From Zestomonas carbonaria (GTDB taxonomy: Bacteria > Pseudomonadota > Gammaproteobacteria > Pseudomonadales > Pseudomonadaceae), in contig NZ_CAJFCI010000015.1 in the NCBI RefSeq assembly GCF_904061905.1, forward strand, positions 1 through 64,000: a DNA stretch of 64,000 bases, written 5' to 3'. Under the pieces are notes generated by a model, which did no database searches, had not been told where the DNA came from, and saw nothing but the letters and a program-made list of their open reading frames with translations. Shown here piece by piece: positions 35,718 through 44,245 of the stretch. The translations under genes and the position numbers were made by a program. Positions within the stretch are counted from its first letter, which is position 1, and every line of letters starts with the position of its first letter.

Positions 35718-37553
35718 TCACTCCACCACGATCAGCGACTCATCCCCGGCCGGCGCGCGCCGCAGGGCGCGGAGCGCTTCCTGGCCCTCGCCGAGCAGCA
35801 GCACGTTGCGCAGGCTCTGGAAGATGCGGCTGGCATAGCCCAGGTCGTTCATCAGCGAGCTGGTCTGCAAACCGTCCAGCTCGCGGGTGCGGACCATGGC
35901 GAATAGCCGCACGCGGAAGGCGGCGTCGAAGTCGGCGGCCCGCTCGTCGAGCGCCTGCAACTGCGCGCGCCAGGCCTCGTCGCTGAGCTCCGAGCGCGCC
36001 AGTTCGTGCATAGCGTGGAGCAGCGAGAGCAAGTGCCGGCGCAGCTCCACATAGGCGGTGCGCGCGGGCGACGGCTCCTGGTTCAGGTAGTGGCCGAGGT
36101 TCTTCTGCAGGTGCTTGGCGTCCTTGACCGCGTCCACCAGTTGCAGGGCGGCCAGTTGGCAATTGACCCAGAACTGCTGGTGGGCCTCGTCCAGCGTCAC
36201 TTCCAGGCGCCCCATGAAGCTCAGCAGGTCGCCGTACACGCCCTTGATGTGCCGCTGGTAGAGCGTCTCGGCATCCAGCCCGCGCGGGTCCGGGCGCGCC
36301 TGCAACAGCGCCTCGTCGCCCTGGGCGCGGGCCAACTGGTCGACCGGCAGGTACAGGGCGTGGCAGATCACTTCCAGGCTCAACCGGCCGAGGTGGCGCA
36401 GTTCCTGGACCACCGCGCTGGCGGCGGCGTCCGCCGAGTCCAGCGCCCGCTCGCTGAGGTAGCGCGCCCTGGTCCGCTCGGGTTCCCGGTTGTCCGGGGC
36501 CAGTTCGGTGATCAGTACCTGCGGCTCGACGCGGTCGGGCAACAGGCGGATGAGCAGCCGCGCCAGCCCGGCCTGCCAGGGCCAGAACAGCAGCACGCCG
36601 GTGGCGTTGAACAAACTGTGGAACAGCGCCAACTGGATCAGGCTGTTGTCGCCCAGGCCGACCTGCGCGGTCAGCCACTGCACCAGCCAGGTCAGCGGCA
36701 GCAGCAGGGCCAGCGCCAGGCAGGCGGTCACCACATTGAACAGCACATGGGCGAGCGCCAGGCGCTGGCCGCTGCGGTTGCCGCCGAGCGAACCGACCAC
36801 CGCCGTGCTGACGCTGCTGCCGACGTTCGAGCCGATGGCGATGGCCAGGCCCTGGCCGAGTTCCAGTTGGCCGCCGGCCAGGGCCGCCAGGGTCAGCATC
36901 AGGGTCGCGTGGCTGGATTGCAGGACCACCGTGACCAGCAGGCCGATGGCGGTGAACAGCAGCGGACCGGCGATGCCTTCGACCTGGTACTGGCTCATGT
37001 CCAGGTCGCCGCCGAAGCTGGAGAAGCCATCCTTGATCTGGTCGATGCCGAGGAAGATGAAGGCGATGCCCAGCACGATGCGCCCGGCCGCCTTGCTCTT
37101 CGGCCCGTTGAAGCCGGCCAGCACACCGAACACCAGCAGCGGCAGGGCCAGCGGGCTGAGGCTGAGGTTCTGCCCGGCCAGCGCCAGCAGCCAGATGCCG
37201 CTGGTGGCACCGAGGTTGGCGCCGAACAGGATGGCGATGCCGCCGGCCAACTGGATCAGCCCGGCGCTGATGAAAGCGATGGTGAGCAGCGAGACCAGGG
37301 TGCTGGACTGCAGCAGCATGGTGCCGCAGACGCCGAACATCAGGGCCTTGAAGGGTGTTTCCGTGCTCTTGCCGAGCAACTGTTCGAGCTTGCCGCCGGC
37401 CAGTTGGCGCAGGCCCTCTTCCAGGCACTGCATGCCGAACAGGAACAGCGCCAGGCCGGCGCAAAGCTGCAGCCAGCCGGCGCTGGACCAGAAGGACCAG
37501 GAAAGCCCCGCTCCGATCAGAACCAGAAGAATGATGCGCGAGTAGTGCTTCAC
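35718..37553 (-). CDS. Na/Pi cotransporter family protein with PhoU-like C-terminus
   Basis: This 611-residue protein is in the NptA/YjbB family. The N-terminal two thirds form a membrane domain of 9-10 helices with the paired QSS motifs (MLLQSSTLVSLL and VVLQSSHATLML) and GANLGATSG/GSNVGSSVS, typical of phosphate transporters. The last about 230 residues form a soluble helical PhoU-like domain. The start is taken as GTG at 37553 (MKHYSRIILLV), because the upstream frame to 37646 runs through repeat sequence. It probably exports or imports phosphate with sodium; direction cannot be read from sequence. Confidence 0.85.
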   Translation of the reverse strand: MKHYSRIILLVLIGAGLSWSFWSSAGWLQLCAGLALFLFGMQCLEEGLRQLAGGKLEQLLGKSTETPFKALMFGVCGTMLLQSSTLVSLLTIAFISAGLIQLAGGIAILFGANLGATSGIWLLALAGQNLSLSPLALPLLVFGVLAGFNGPKSKAAGRIVLGIAFIFLGIDQIKDGFSSFGGDLDMSQYQVEGIAGPLLFTAIGLLVTVVLQSSHATLMLTLAALAGGQLELGQGLAIAIGSNVGSSVSTAVVGSLGGNRSGQRLALAHVLFNVVTACLALALLLPLTWLVQWLTAQVGLGDNSLIQLALFHSLFNATGVLLFWPWQAGLARLLIRLLPDRVEPQVLITELAPDNREPERTRARYLSERALDSADAAASAVVQELRHLGRLSLEVICHALYLPVDQLARAQGDEALLQARPDPRGLDAETLYQRHIKGVYGDLLSFMGRLEVTLDEAHQQFWVNCQLAALQLVDAVKDAKHLQKNLGHYLNQEPSPARTAYVELRRHLLSLLHAMHELARSELSDEAWRAQLQALDERAADFDAAFRVRLFAMVRTRELDGLQTSSLMNDLGYASRIFQSLRNVLLLGEGQEALRALRRAPAGDESLIVVE

Positions 37554-37636
37554 GCCCTTGCCGCTCCATTGCCAGGAGCGGCAATTACACCACAGCGCGG
37601 CACTCCGGAAGGAGTCTTGTGCCCGGTCTTTTCCGG

Positions 37637-37714
37637 GCTCCCGCATGCGCGGGAGCGATGGGGTGGAGGGAAGCTCCGTGGCTCAACCGTCATCCCCGCG
37701 AACGCGGGGACCCA
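37637..37714. repeat. CCCGCATGCGCGGG / CATCCCCGCGAACGCGGGGA composite repeat
   Basis: A GCTCCCGCATGCGCGGGAGC hairpin is followed by CATCCCCGCGAACGCGGGGA and CCCA. It belongs to the family at 28719 and lies between the Na/Pi gene and the small secreted protein gene. Confidence 0.75.
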
Positions 37715-37736
37715 ATTACGGTCACGAGCGCACACG

Positions 37737-37768
37737 AAAAAGCCCCTGGCGCTTGCGCACCAGGGGCT
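37737..37768 (-). terminator. Intrinsic terminator of the small secreted protein gene
   Basis: AGCCCCTGG (37741-37749) pairs with CCAGGGGCT (37760-37768). An A-run on the left (T-run in the minus direction) follows the stop of the gene ending at 37791. Confidence 0.8.
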
Positions 37769-37790
37769 CTGGCCGGCAGGCCGGGGGAAA

Positions 37791-38132
37791 TCAGTCGCGC
37801 TGGTAGCCGCTGGAGGTGCAGCCCAGGCAGCGCACGAAGGCTTCCTTGCCGGGATCGACCACCAGCGCCTTGCCGGCGGCGCCGATGTTGCCGCCGGCGG
37901 CGCTGAACGGCAGGCTGATGACGAACAGGCCGGCACCGATGATGGTGCCGGCGATCAGCAGCGGACGGGCGATCAGCAGGTCGCCGACCATGGCGTAGGC
38001 CGGCGGCGCTTCGACGGTGTAGAACGGGTCGCCACTGACATTCTCCTGAACCACCTGCCCGGCGTTTGCCGGCAGCGTCAGCAGGCCAGTGGTCAGAGCC
38101 AAGACAACAGCGGTTGCACGGAACAGGTTCAT
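37791..38132 (-). CDS. Small secreted protein with glycine-rich hydrophobic segment
   Basis: This 113-residue protein has a signal peptide ([20 protein letters not shown], cleavage near ANAG at 25). A second hydrophobic, Gly/Ala-rich segment follows around residues 55-85 ([20 protein letters not shown]). Two cysteines lie close together in CLGCTSSGY near the end. Similar Pseudomonas proteins are annotated loosely as multidrug transporter components, but the protein is far too small to be a transporter. Function unknown; the terminator downstream supports a real gene. Confidence 0.7.
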   Translation of the reverse strand: MNLFRATAVVLALTTGLLTLPANAGQVVQENVSGDPFYTVEAPPAYAMVGDLLIARPLLIAGTIIGAGLFVISLPFSAAGGNIGAAGKALVVDPGKEAFVRCLGCTSSGYQRD

Positions 38133-38217
38133 GGGGCGGTCCTTCGAGTGTCGGTTTTATTGGATGGCAGTGCCGGTAACTATAACAGCGCTCCGCCAGA
38201 TGTCAGCGTGATGGCCT

Positions 38218-38799
38218 TCAATCACCGAGAAATGCGTACTGCGGCTTTTTCGGCGGAAAGTCGCGATAGAACGCCAGTATCTGCCGCAGGTCCGCGGCCT
38301 CGTCGCCGGTCGGCACGAACGGCGGGCCGATGACGATGCGCCGCCGCTCGTAGTCCAGCGCCGCCAGCACCACCGGCACGCCGGCGCCACGGGCGATGTG
38401 GTAGAAGCCCATCTTCCAGCGCTCGACCTTCTTGCGGGTGCCTTCCGGGGCGATCACCAGCATGAACTGGCGCTGCTCGCGGAACTGCTGCACGGCCTGG
38501 TCGACCACGTTCGACTGGCGGTCGCGACGGATCGGCACGCCGCCCCAGCGCTTCAGCAGATCGCCGAACGGCCAGCGGAAGATCGAATGCTTGGCGAACC
38601 AGCGGGCATTCAGGCGCAGCACGAACTTGGCGGCGATGAACAGCACGAAGTCCCAGTTGGAGGTGTGGTGGGCGCCGATCACGACGAACTTGTCGAGCGG
38701 CGGCAAGGCGCCTTCGATGCGCCAGCCCATGAGCGCCAGGATGGTGTTGCCGACCCGCTCGGCGAACGGGTTGGGCGGCAGGTAGTTGGTGTTGTCCAC
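38218..38799 (-). CDS. Lysophospholipid/PlsC-type acyltransferase family protein
   Basis: This protein of about 193 residues has the acyltransferase motif HHTSNWD (HX4D), the substrate motif GGVPIRRDR and the PEGTRKK motif, so it belongs to the 1-acylglycerol-3-phosphate acyltransferase superfamily. Start choice is uncertain. GTG at 38799 (MDNTNYLPPNPF...) gives the family-like N-terminus; upstream the frame continues only through a repeat (38831-38894). The acyl acceptor is unknown. It lies downstream of mutM on the same strand. Confidence 0.8.
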   Translation of the reverse strand: MDNTNYLPPNPFAERVGNTILALMGWRIEGALPPLDKFVVIGAHHTSNWDFVLFIAAKFVLRLNARWFAKHSIFRWPFGDLLKRWGGVPIRRDRQSNVVDQAVQQFREQRQFMLVIAPEGTRKKVERWKMGFYHIARGAGVPVVLAALDYERRRIVIGPPFVPTGDEAADLRQILAFYRDFPPKKPQYAFLGD

Positions 38800-38830
38800 G
38801 TTCTTGTTCTTATAGGAGTTGGTAGAGGAT

Positions 38831-38894
38831 TGGATTCCCGCGTGCGCGGGAATGACGGTCAACTTCGTGTCATCCCCGCGAACGCGGGGACCCA
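38831..38894. repeat. TGGATTCCCGCG / CGCGGGGACCCA composite repeat
   Basis: TGGATTCCCGCGTGCGCGGG and CATCCCCGCGAACGCGGGGA are separated by about 20 bp between the acyltransferase and mutM. Translation of this family gives the familiar peptides PAHAGIQ and SPRTRGP, which is how false ORF extensions arise across it. Confidence 0.8.
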
Positions 38895-38905
38895 GAAAAA
38901 ACAGC

Positions 38906-39718
38906 TCAGCGCTGGCAACGCGGGCAATACACGCTCGCGCGCTGCCCCAGCCTGATCTCCCGCAACGTGCTGCCACAGACCTTGCAGAACTCGCCGCCAC
39001 GGCCGTAGACGAACAGCTCCTGCTGGAAGTAGCCGGGCTTGCCGTCGCCGCCGACGAAGTCGCGCAGGGTGGTGCCGCCGCACTCGATGGCCTGGGCGAG
39101 GATGCGCTTGATCTCTTCCGCCAGCCGCATATAGCGGGCCCGCGAGATGGAACCGGCGGGGCGGCGCGGGTCGATGCCGGCGGCGAACAGCGCCTCGCTG
39201 GCGTAGATGTTGCCGACCCCGACCACCACCGCGTTGTCCATGATGAACGGCTTGACCGCCACGTTCTTGCCGCGCGAGAGCTGGTACAGGCGCTCGCCGT
39301 CGAACAGTTCGCCAAGCGGCTCCGGGCCGAGGCGCACGAGCAGCTCGTGGTGCAGCGGGTCGTTGCTCCACAGCAGCGCGCCGAAGCGGCGTGGATCGGT
39401 GTAGCGCAGCGCCAGGCCGGACTCCAGCTCGATGTCGACGTGCTCGTGCTTGGCCGCCGGCAGCCCCTGTTCGACCAGGCGCAGGCTGCCGGACATGCCC
39501 AGGTGGCCGATCAGGGTGCCGACCTCGGCCTGGATCAGCAGGTACTTGGCGCGCCGCTCGACGGCAAGGATCAGTTGGCCGGACAGGCGCACGTCGAGGT
39601 CTTCGGGAATCGGCCAGCGCAGCCGGCGCTCGCGCACCACCACGCGGCTGACGCGCTGGCCCTTGAGGTACGGCTCGATGCCGCGGCGGGTGGTTTCGAC
39701 TTCGGGTAGTTCAGGCAT
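38906..39718 (-). CDS. mutM: Formamidopyrimidine-DNA glycosylase MutM (Fpg)
   Basis: MutM excises 8-oxoguanine and formamidopyrimidines and nicks the abasic site. The 270-residue protein begins [18 protein letters not shown], with the catalytic N-terminal proline and Glu. It has the helix-two-turn-helix region [14 protein letters not shown] and ends with a four-cysteine zinc finger ([10 protein letters not shown] ... YCPRC). All catalytic residues appear intact. Confidence 0.97.
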   Translation of the reverse strand: MPELPEVETTRRGIEPYLKGQRVSRVVVRERRLRWPIPEDLDVRLSGQLILAVERRAKYLLIQAEVGTLIGHLGMSGSLRLVEQGLPAAKHEHVDIELESGLALRYTDPRRFGALLWSNDPLHHELLVRLGPEPLGELFDGERLYQLSRGKNVAVKPFIMDNAVVVGVGNIYASEALFAAGIDPRRPAGSISRARYMRLAEEIKRILAQAIECGGTTLRDFVGGDGKPGYFQQELFVYGRGGEFCKVCGSTLREIRLGQRASVYCPRCQR

Positions 39719-39798
39719 GGTCGTCCGGTGATGCAGTGTCAGGTGTCGGCCCCCCCCCGGGAGAGAGGTCAGGGTGCGCGGCCGATCGGGAATCCGAT

Positions 39799-39830
39799 CC
39801 TCACCCTACCCCTCTCCCGGAGGGAGAGGG
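39799..39830. repeat. Single CCTCACCC...GGGAGAGGG element
   Basis: CCTCACCCTACCCCTCTCCC is followed by GGAGGGAGAGGG between mutM and the HDOD gene. This is one half of the composite found at 11678 and 32719. Confidence 0.7.
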
Positions 39831-39838
39831 AATAGCGG

Positions 39839-40705
39839 TTAGTAGCGCCCCAGCTCGCGGATGCTTTCCTTGAGGTTGTCGAAGTCGTACTCGGACAGGC
39901 CGACGTACTCCAGCACCGGCTCGCGGATCGCCTCCCACTCCTGGTCGACTTCCTGGTCGCCGAGCACCCGGTAGGACTCGCAGATGTGCTCGGCCATCTT
40001 GAGAATGGCCAGCAGGTTCTTCAACTGCGCGTCGCGGCCGGAATCGTCGCTGAACAGCGACAGGCAGTTGTGGTGGCTGGCGATCGCCTCGCAGAGGTGC
40101 TGCGGCAGGTTCCACGAACGCGCGGTGTAGTAGCCGACCACCGCGTGGTTGGTGTTGAGCAGGCGGTTCTCGGTGTCGACGATGCGCCGCTCGCCGCTGG
40201 CACAGGCGTAGGACTCCTCGAGCACCGCCATGTAGTCGGGGAAGCGCTTGAGCATCAGCGGGATGCCGCAGTTGTGGAACAGGCCGAGGGTGTAGGCCTC
40301 GTCCACCGCCTCGCAGCCGACGCGCTTGGCCAGGGTCAGGCAGCTCATGGCCACGTCCTGGGCGTTGTCCCAGAAGCGGTTGAGGGTGACGATGGTCTCG
40401 TCGCTCATCTCGCCCTTGATCGACAGCGCGTTGATCATGTTGATCACCGAGCGGCTGCCCAGCAGGTTCACCGCGCGCTGGATCGAGCCGACCTTGTTGG
40501 CCAGGCCGAAATACGGCGAGTTGACGATCTTCAGCAACGCCCCGGACAGCCCCGGGTCCTGGCCGATCAGGCGGGCGATGGTCTTCAGGTCGGGGTTGGG
40601 CATGACCTGCTCCATCTGCAGGTCGACCATGATCTGTGGCTGCGGCGGCACGCTGATGCCCTGCAACACCTGTTGAATCTGTTCGGCGGAAAGTTCTGTG
40701 TTCAT
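39839..40705 (-). CDS. HDOD domain signalling protein
   Basis: This 288-residue single-domain HDOD protein is a catalytically inactive relative of HD phosphohydrolases used as an output or regulatory module. The start MNTELSAEQIQQ at 40705 is preferred; the longer frame runs into repeats. Core motifs are LIGQDPGLSGALLKIVNSPY, NLLGSRSVINMINALSI and LFHNCGIPLML. Some P. aeruginosa HDOD proteins connect to Gac/Rsm or chemosensory signalling, but this protein carries no attached sensor or enzyme domain. Target unknown. Confidence 0.85.
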   Translation of the reverse strand: MNTELSAEQIQQVLQGISVPPQPQIMVDLQMEQVMPNPDLKTIARLIGQDPGLSGALLKIVNSPYFGLANKVGSIQRAVNLLGSRSVINMINALSIKGEMSDETIVTLNRFWDNAQDVAMSCLTLAKRVGCEAVDEAYTLGLFHNCGIPLMLKRFPDYMAVLEESYACASGERRIVDTENRLLNTNHAVVGYYTARSWNLPQHLCEAIASHHNCLSLFSDDSGRDAQLKNLLAILKMAEHICESYRVLGDQEVDQEWEAIREPVLEYVGLSEYDFDNLKESIRELGRY

Positions 40706-40955
40706 CACGACTGCTCGACGGTGAGCGCGCAGTCTAGCAACTGCGCGCCGATTCACCCATGGCCTGGCGAGCCGGCCGTGGGTTTCCGGACCCATCCGGC
40801 TATCGGCGTCGTGGCGGGGAAGTTGAGGGGGCAATCGTCATTCGACAAAGCGCTGGAGGCTGGACGGGGTTCTGGTCATGCACCTTCTACGTCAAGCCTT
40901 TTTTCGCGGCCATGGAACTGGGCGTCCCCGCCGTTCCTACGACGGAGTCCTGTTG

Positions 40956-41139
40956 TAGGAGCGCGCCATGCGCGCGATCCTCGGCAACGTAGAAGCATCG
41001 CCAGCAAGCTGGCTCCTACAACAGCGGACGAGTAGCCCGGATGCAATCCGGGAGGCTGTTTATTGGGTCCCCACGCAGGGGGATGACGGGGACGCGCGCC
41101 CAACGCCAGACCGTCATTCCCGCGCACGCGGGAATCCAA
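40956..41139. repeat. Cluster of three repeat types in the HDOD-rlmI spacer
   Basis: The 549-bp gap holds three elements in a row. The first is a GTAGGAGCGCGCCATGCGCG ... GGCTCCTAC element (40956-41020), the second a REP GTAGCCCGGATGCAATCCGG (41032-41053), and the third a TGGGTCCCC ... GGGAATCCA composite (41064-41139). I see no gene or RNA in the rest of the gap, 40706-40955. Confidence 0.75.
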
Positions 41140-41200
41140 TGAAAGAGCGAGAGGGCCGCCTTTTCGCCCAGCCTCCAGCCCTCCAGCGCTTTTCCCCGGC

Positions 41201-41228
41201 TCTTCACCCCCGCCCCTTGGTTTATAAT
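41201..41228 (+). promoter_or_regulatory. Probable rlmI promoter
   Basis: A perfect TATAAT (41223-41228) lies 26 bp before the rlmI start. A weak -35 TCTTCA (41201-41206) lies 16 bp upstream of it. CGCGC follows the -10, the same discriminator type as before mtgA. Confidence 0.45.
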
Positions 41229-41254
41229 CGCGCTCTTTTTCCGGAGCTTCCCTG

Positions 41255-42451
41255 ATGACCCTGCCCAGCCTGCGCCTCAAAGCCAATGCCGACCGCCGCC
41301 TGCGCGCCGGCCATCTGTGGGTCTACAGCAACGAGATCGACGTCGCCGCCACGCCGCTGGCGGCTTTCCAGCCCGGTGACCAGGCGATCCTCGAAGCCGC
41401 CGGCGGCAAGCCGCTGGGCATCGTCGGCATCAGCCCGAACAACCTGATCTGCGCCCGCCTGCTGTCGCGCGACCTCAAGCACACGCTGGACAAGTCGTTG
41501 CTGGTGCATCGCCTCAACGTCGCCCTGTCCCTGCGCGAGCGGCTGTTCGACGCGCCCTGCTACCGCCTGGTGTACGGCGATTCCGACCTGCTGCCGGGGC
41601 TGGTGGTCGACCGCTTCTTCGACATCCTCGTCGTGCAACTGGCCAGCGCGACCATGGAGCGCCACAAGGACGAAGTGCTCGCCGCGCTGATCCAGGTGCT
41701 CAAGCCCAGCGGCATCCTGCTCAAGAACGACTCCGCCGCGCGCGATGCCGAGGGCCTGGAGCGCTACGTCGAGACCGTCCACGGCGACGTGCCGGAGTGG
41801 GTCGCGCTGGAAGAGAACGGCGTGAAGTTCGAGGCGCCGGTGCTGGCCGGGCAGAAGACCGGCTGGTTCTACGACCACCGCCTCAACCGCGCGCGCCTGG
41901 CGCCCTACGTCAAGGGCAAGCGGGTGCTCGACCTGTTCAGCTACATCGGCGGCTGGGGCGTGCAGGCCGCGGCGTTCGGCGCCAGCGAAGTGATGTGCGT
42001 GGACGGCTCGGCCCTGGCCCTGGACGGCGTCGAGCGCAACGCCACCCTCAACGGCGTGGCCGAGAAGCTGACCTGCGTGGAAGGCGACGTGTTCGAGGCG
42101 CTGAAGGAGCTGAAGGCCGCCGAGGAACGCTTCGACGTGGTGATCGCCGACCCGCCCGCCTTCATCAAGCGCAAGAAGGACCTGAAGAACGGCGAGGCCG
42201 CCTACCGCCGCCTCAACGAACAGGCCATGCGCCTGTTGACCAAGGACGGCATCCTGGTCAGCGCCTCCTGCTCCATGCACCTGCCGGAAGACGACCTGCA
42301 GAACATCCTGCTCGGCAGCGCCCGCCACCTCGACCGCAACATCCAGTTGCTCGAACGCGGCGGCCAGGGCCCGGACCATCCGGTACACCCGGCGATCCCC
42401 GAGACCCGCTACATCAAGAGCCTGACCTGCCGCCTGCTGCCCAATAGCTGA
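41255..42451 (+). CDS. rlmI: 23S rRNA (cytosine1962-C5)-methyltransferase RlmI-like
   Basis: This 398-residue class I methyltransferase is of the RlmI type, which makes m5C1962 in 23S rRNA. An N-terminal PUA domain (RRLRAGHLWVYSNEID) is followed by the EEA-type beta domain. The SAM motif is VLDLFSYIGGWGVQAAAFGA, the DPPAF motif is in VIADPPAFIKRKKD, and the catalytic cysteine is in SASCSMHLPED. CCGGAGCTTCC precedes the ATG. Confidence 0.93.
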   Translation: MTLPSLRLKANADRRLRAGHLWVYSNEIDVAATPLAAFQPGDQAILEAAGGKPLGIVGISPNNLICARLLSRDLKHTLDKSLLVHRLNVALSLRERLFDAPCYRLVYGDSDLLPGLVVDRFFDILVVQLASATMERHKDEVLAALIQVLKPSGILLKNDSAARDAEGLERYVETVHGDVPEWVALEENGVKFEAPVLAGQKTGWFYDHRLNRARLAPYVKGKRVLDLFSYIGGWGVQAAAFGASEVMCVDGSALALDGVERNATLNGVAEKLTCVEGDVFEALKELKAAEERFDVVIADPPAFIKRKKDLKNGEAAYRRLNEQAMRLLTKDGILVSASCSMHLPEDDLQNILLGSARHLDRNIQLLERGGQGPDHPVHPAIPETRYIKSLTCRLLPNS

Positions 42452-42459
42452 CACGGACC

Positions 42460-42530
42460 GTAGGGTGGATGTCGCTTTTACATCCACCAGCCTTTTCCGG
42501 TGGAAAACGCTTCGCGGTTTTCCACCCTAC
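42460..42530. repeat. BIME-like GTAG...CTAC element after rlmI
   Basis: It opens GTAGGGTGGATGTCGCTTTT and closes GGAAAACGC...TTTTCCACCCTAC. The two halves are those of the rsmD element (25997-26065) in exchanged order. Confidence 0.85.
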
Positions 42531-42567
42531 GCAAGCAGCTTCTCTCCATCCTGCGAAGCCGCTTTGC

Positions 42568-42589
42568 GTAGCCCGGATGCAATCCGGGA
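42568..42589. repeat. REP element (GTAGCCCGGATGCAATCCGG)
   Basis: This is a full GTAG-headed REP. Together with the preceding BIME and a CGCGCACGCGGGA remnant (42612-42630) it fills the first third of the 583-bp spacer before the ABC transporter operon. In 42640-43034 I see no gene. That stretch would be the promoter and leader region of the transporter operon, and it holds a small AGGCTT/AAGCCT hairpin near 42850-42866. Confidence 0.85.
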
Positions 42590-43034
42590 AAGCCCCCGCC
42601 ACGTCTCCCACGTCATGCCCGCGCACGCGGGACGGTGCTTGCATCGAACGCCCTTGGCGGCCCGAAGGGTGAGCGAAGCGAGTAATCCAGAGACAGAGCG
42701 AGACAGCCACTCCCACGCAGAGCGAGCCGCCCCGTTTGCGTGCCTCCGTCATCACACCCCGCACCAGGCTGGCGCGTTTCGCCGGCCACATCCTGCTACG
42801 TCGAGTGTTACCAACCCACCCCGAAAAACTGGGCGATCTGCCATCGTGGTCTAGGCTTTAGGAAGCCTTGGACAGTGCTGTCGCGGCTGGAGGATGTCTG
42901 GCGCGCTTCTTGCCTTACCTGTGCACTCAGACTGGTCGATCCTCCCACAAGGTGGTCACGACTGGCACGGATAGAGACACCGATCGGGTTCACCCGCCGG
43001 ATCGGACAACCCTGACAACTATAAGGGGAGGGGT

Positions 43035-44153
43035 ATGGCGGTACAGCCTGGGGACAAACCGTTCCTGCAATTCACCAACGTGAAGAAGACCTACGACCAC
43101 AAGACCCTGGTGGTGAAGGACTTCAACCTGGATGTGGCCAAGGGCGAGTTCATCACCCTGCTCGGCCCCTCCGGTTCCGGGAAAACCACCTGCCTGATGA
43201 TGCTCGCCGGCTTCGAGGACGTGACCAGCGGCGAGATCCTGATCAACGGCCGCCAGGTCACCAGCATCGCGCCCTACCAGCGCAACATCGGCATGGTGTT
43301 CCAGCAGTACGCGCTGTTCCCGCACATGACCATCCGCGAGAACCTCGCCTACCCGTTGAAGATCCGCAAGAAGTCCAAGGAAGAGATCCGCGCCAAGGTC
43401 AACGAGTACCTGGCCCTGGTCGAACTGCAGGCCTTCGGCAACCGCTATCCGGCGCAGCTCTCCGGCGGCCAGCGGCAGCGCGTGGCGCTGGCCCGCGCGC
43501 TGATCTTCGCCCCCGACATCGTGCTGATGGACGAACCGCTCGGCGCCCTGGACAAGAAGCTGCGCGAGCAGATGCAGTTCGAGATCAAGCGCCTGCACGA
43601 CCAGCTCGGTTTCACGGTGATCTACGTCACCCACGACCAGACCGAGGCGCTGACCATGTCCGACCGCATCGCCGTGTTCAACCACGGCATCGTCCAGCAG
43701 TGCGCGCCGCCCCACGTGCTCTACGAGCGCCCGGCCAACCTGTTCGTCGCCGACTTCATCGGCGAGAGCAACAAGCTCAAGGGCACCATCGAGGCAGTCG
43801 GCGACGAGCGGGTCGACGTGCGCCTCGACGACGGCGGCCTGGTCAGCGTCCTGAAGGCCAACCGTACCGAGGTCGGCCAGGCGACCACGGTGTCCATCCG
43901 CCCGGAGAAGCTCACCTTCACCGACCGCCTGGGCAGCGCCGGCAACCAGATCAGGGCGCGCTTCGTCACCAGCCACTACGTCGGCGAGTACATCCGCTAC
44001 CACTTCGAGACCGCCGACGGCACCGAACTGGTGGTGAAGAACATGAACGACAGCTCGGCACCGCAGCTCGACCCGCAGGAGGAAATCTCCCTGGCCTGGC
44101 TGCCGCAGGACAGCCAGGCACTGGACCGGCACGACTCGCCGCAGCCGGCCTGA
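43035..44153 (+). CDS. ABC transporter ATP-binding protein, polyamine (PotA) type
   Basis: This 372-residue ATPase energises a spermidine/putrescine-class importer. Walker A is GPSGSGKT (44-51), the signature LSGGQRQRV (142-150), Walker B DIVLMDEPLG (161-170), and the H-loop VTHDQTEAL. A C-terminal TOBE regulatory domain (SIRPEKLTF onward) is present. AAGGGGAGGGG precedes the ATG. The following genes encode a binding protein and two permeases in the order ATPase-SBP-permease-permease. Confidence 0.93.
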   Translation: MAVQPGDKPFLQFTNVKKTYDHKTLVVKDFNLDVAKGEFITLLGPSGSGKTTCLMMLAGFEDVTSGEILINGRQVTSIAPYQRNIGMVFQQYALFPHMTIRENLAYPLKIRKKSKEEIRAKVNEYLALVELQAFGNRYPAQLSGGQRQRVALARALIFAPDIVLMDEPLGALDKKLREQMQFEIKRLHDQLGFTVIYVTHDQTEALTMSDRIAVFNHGIVQQCAPPHVLYERPANLFVADFIGESNKLKGTIEAVGDERVDVRLDDGGLVSVLKANRTEVGQATTVSIRPEKLTFTDRLGSAGNQIRARFVTSHYVGEYIRYHFETADGTELVVKNMNDSSAPQLDPQEEISLAWLPQDSQALDRHDSPQPA

Positions 44154-44245
44154 GACCCCGCTCGCGATCTCTCGCCCGACGCGCGGCGGATCGTGGACAG
44201 GCGCCAAGAAGGATCACCACCAACAAGAGGCAACGGAGCACAACA

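Noticed and set aside
38800..39315. N-terminal extension of the acyltransferase to 365 residues
   Set aside because: The extension is translated repeat sequence and out-of-frame mutM, which is clearly encoded on the same strand.
38218..39718. Frameshift joining mutM and the acyltransferase
   Set aside because: Both proteins are complete on their own, with normal ends and a repeat between them.
42971..42990. Possible sigma-54 promoter (TGGCACGG) before the transporter operon
   Set aside because: The -24-like TGGCAC is present, but no GC doublet in a TTGC-type -12 box occurs at the required spacing.
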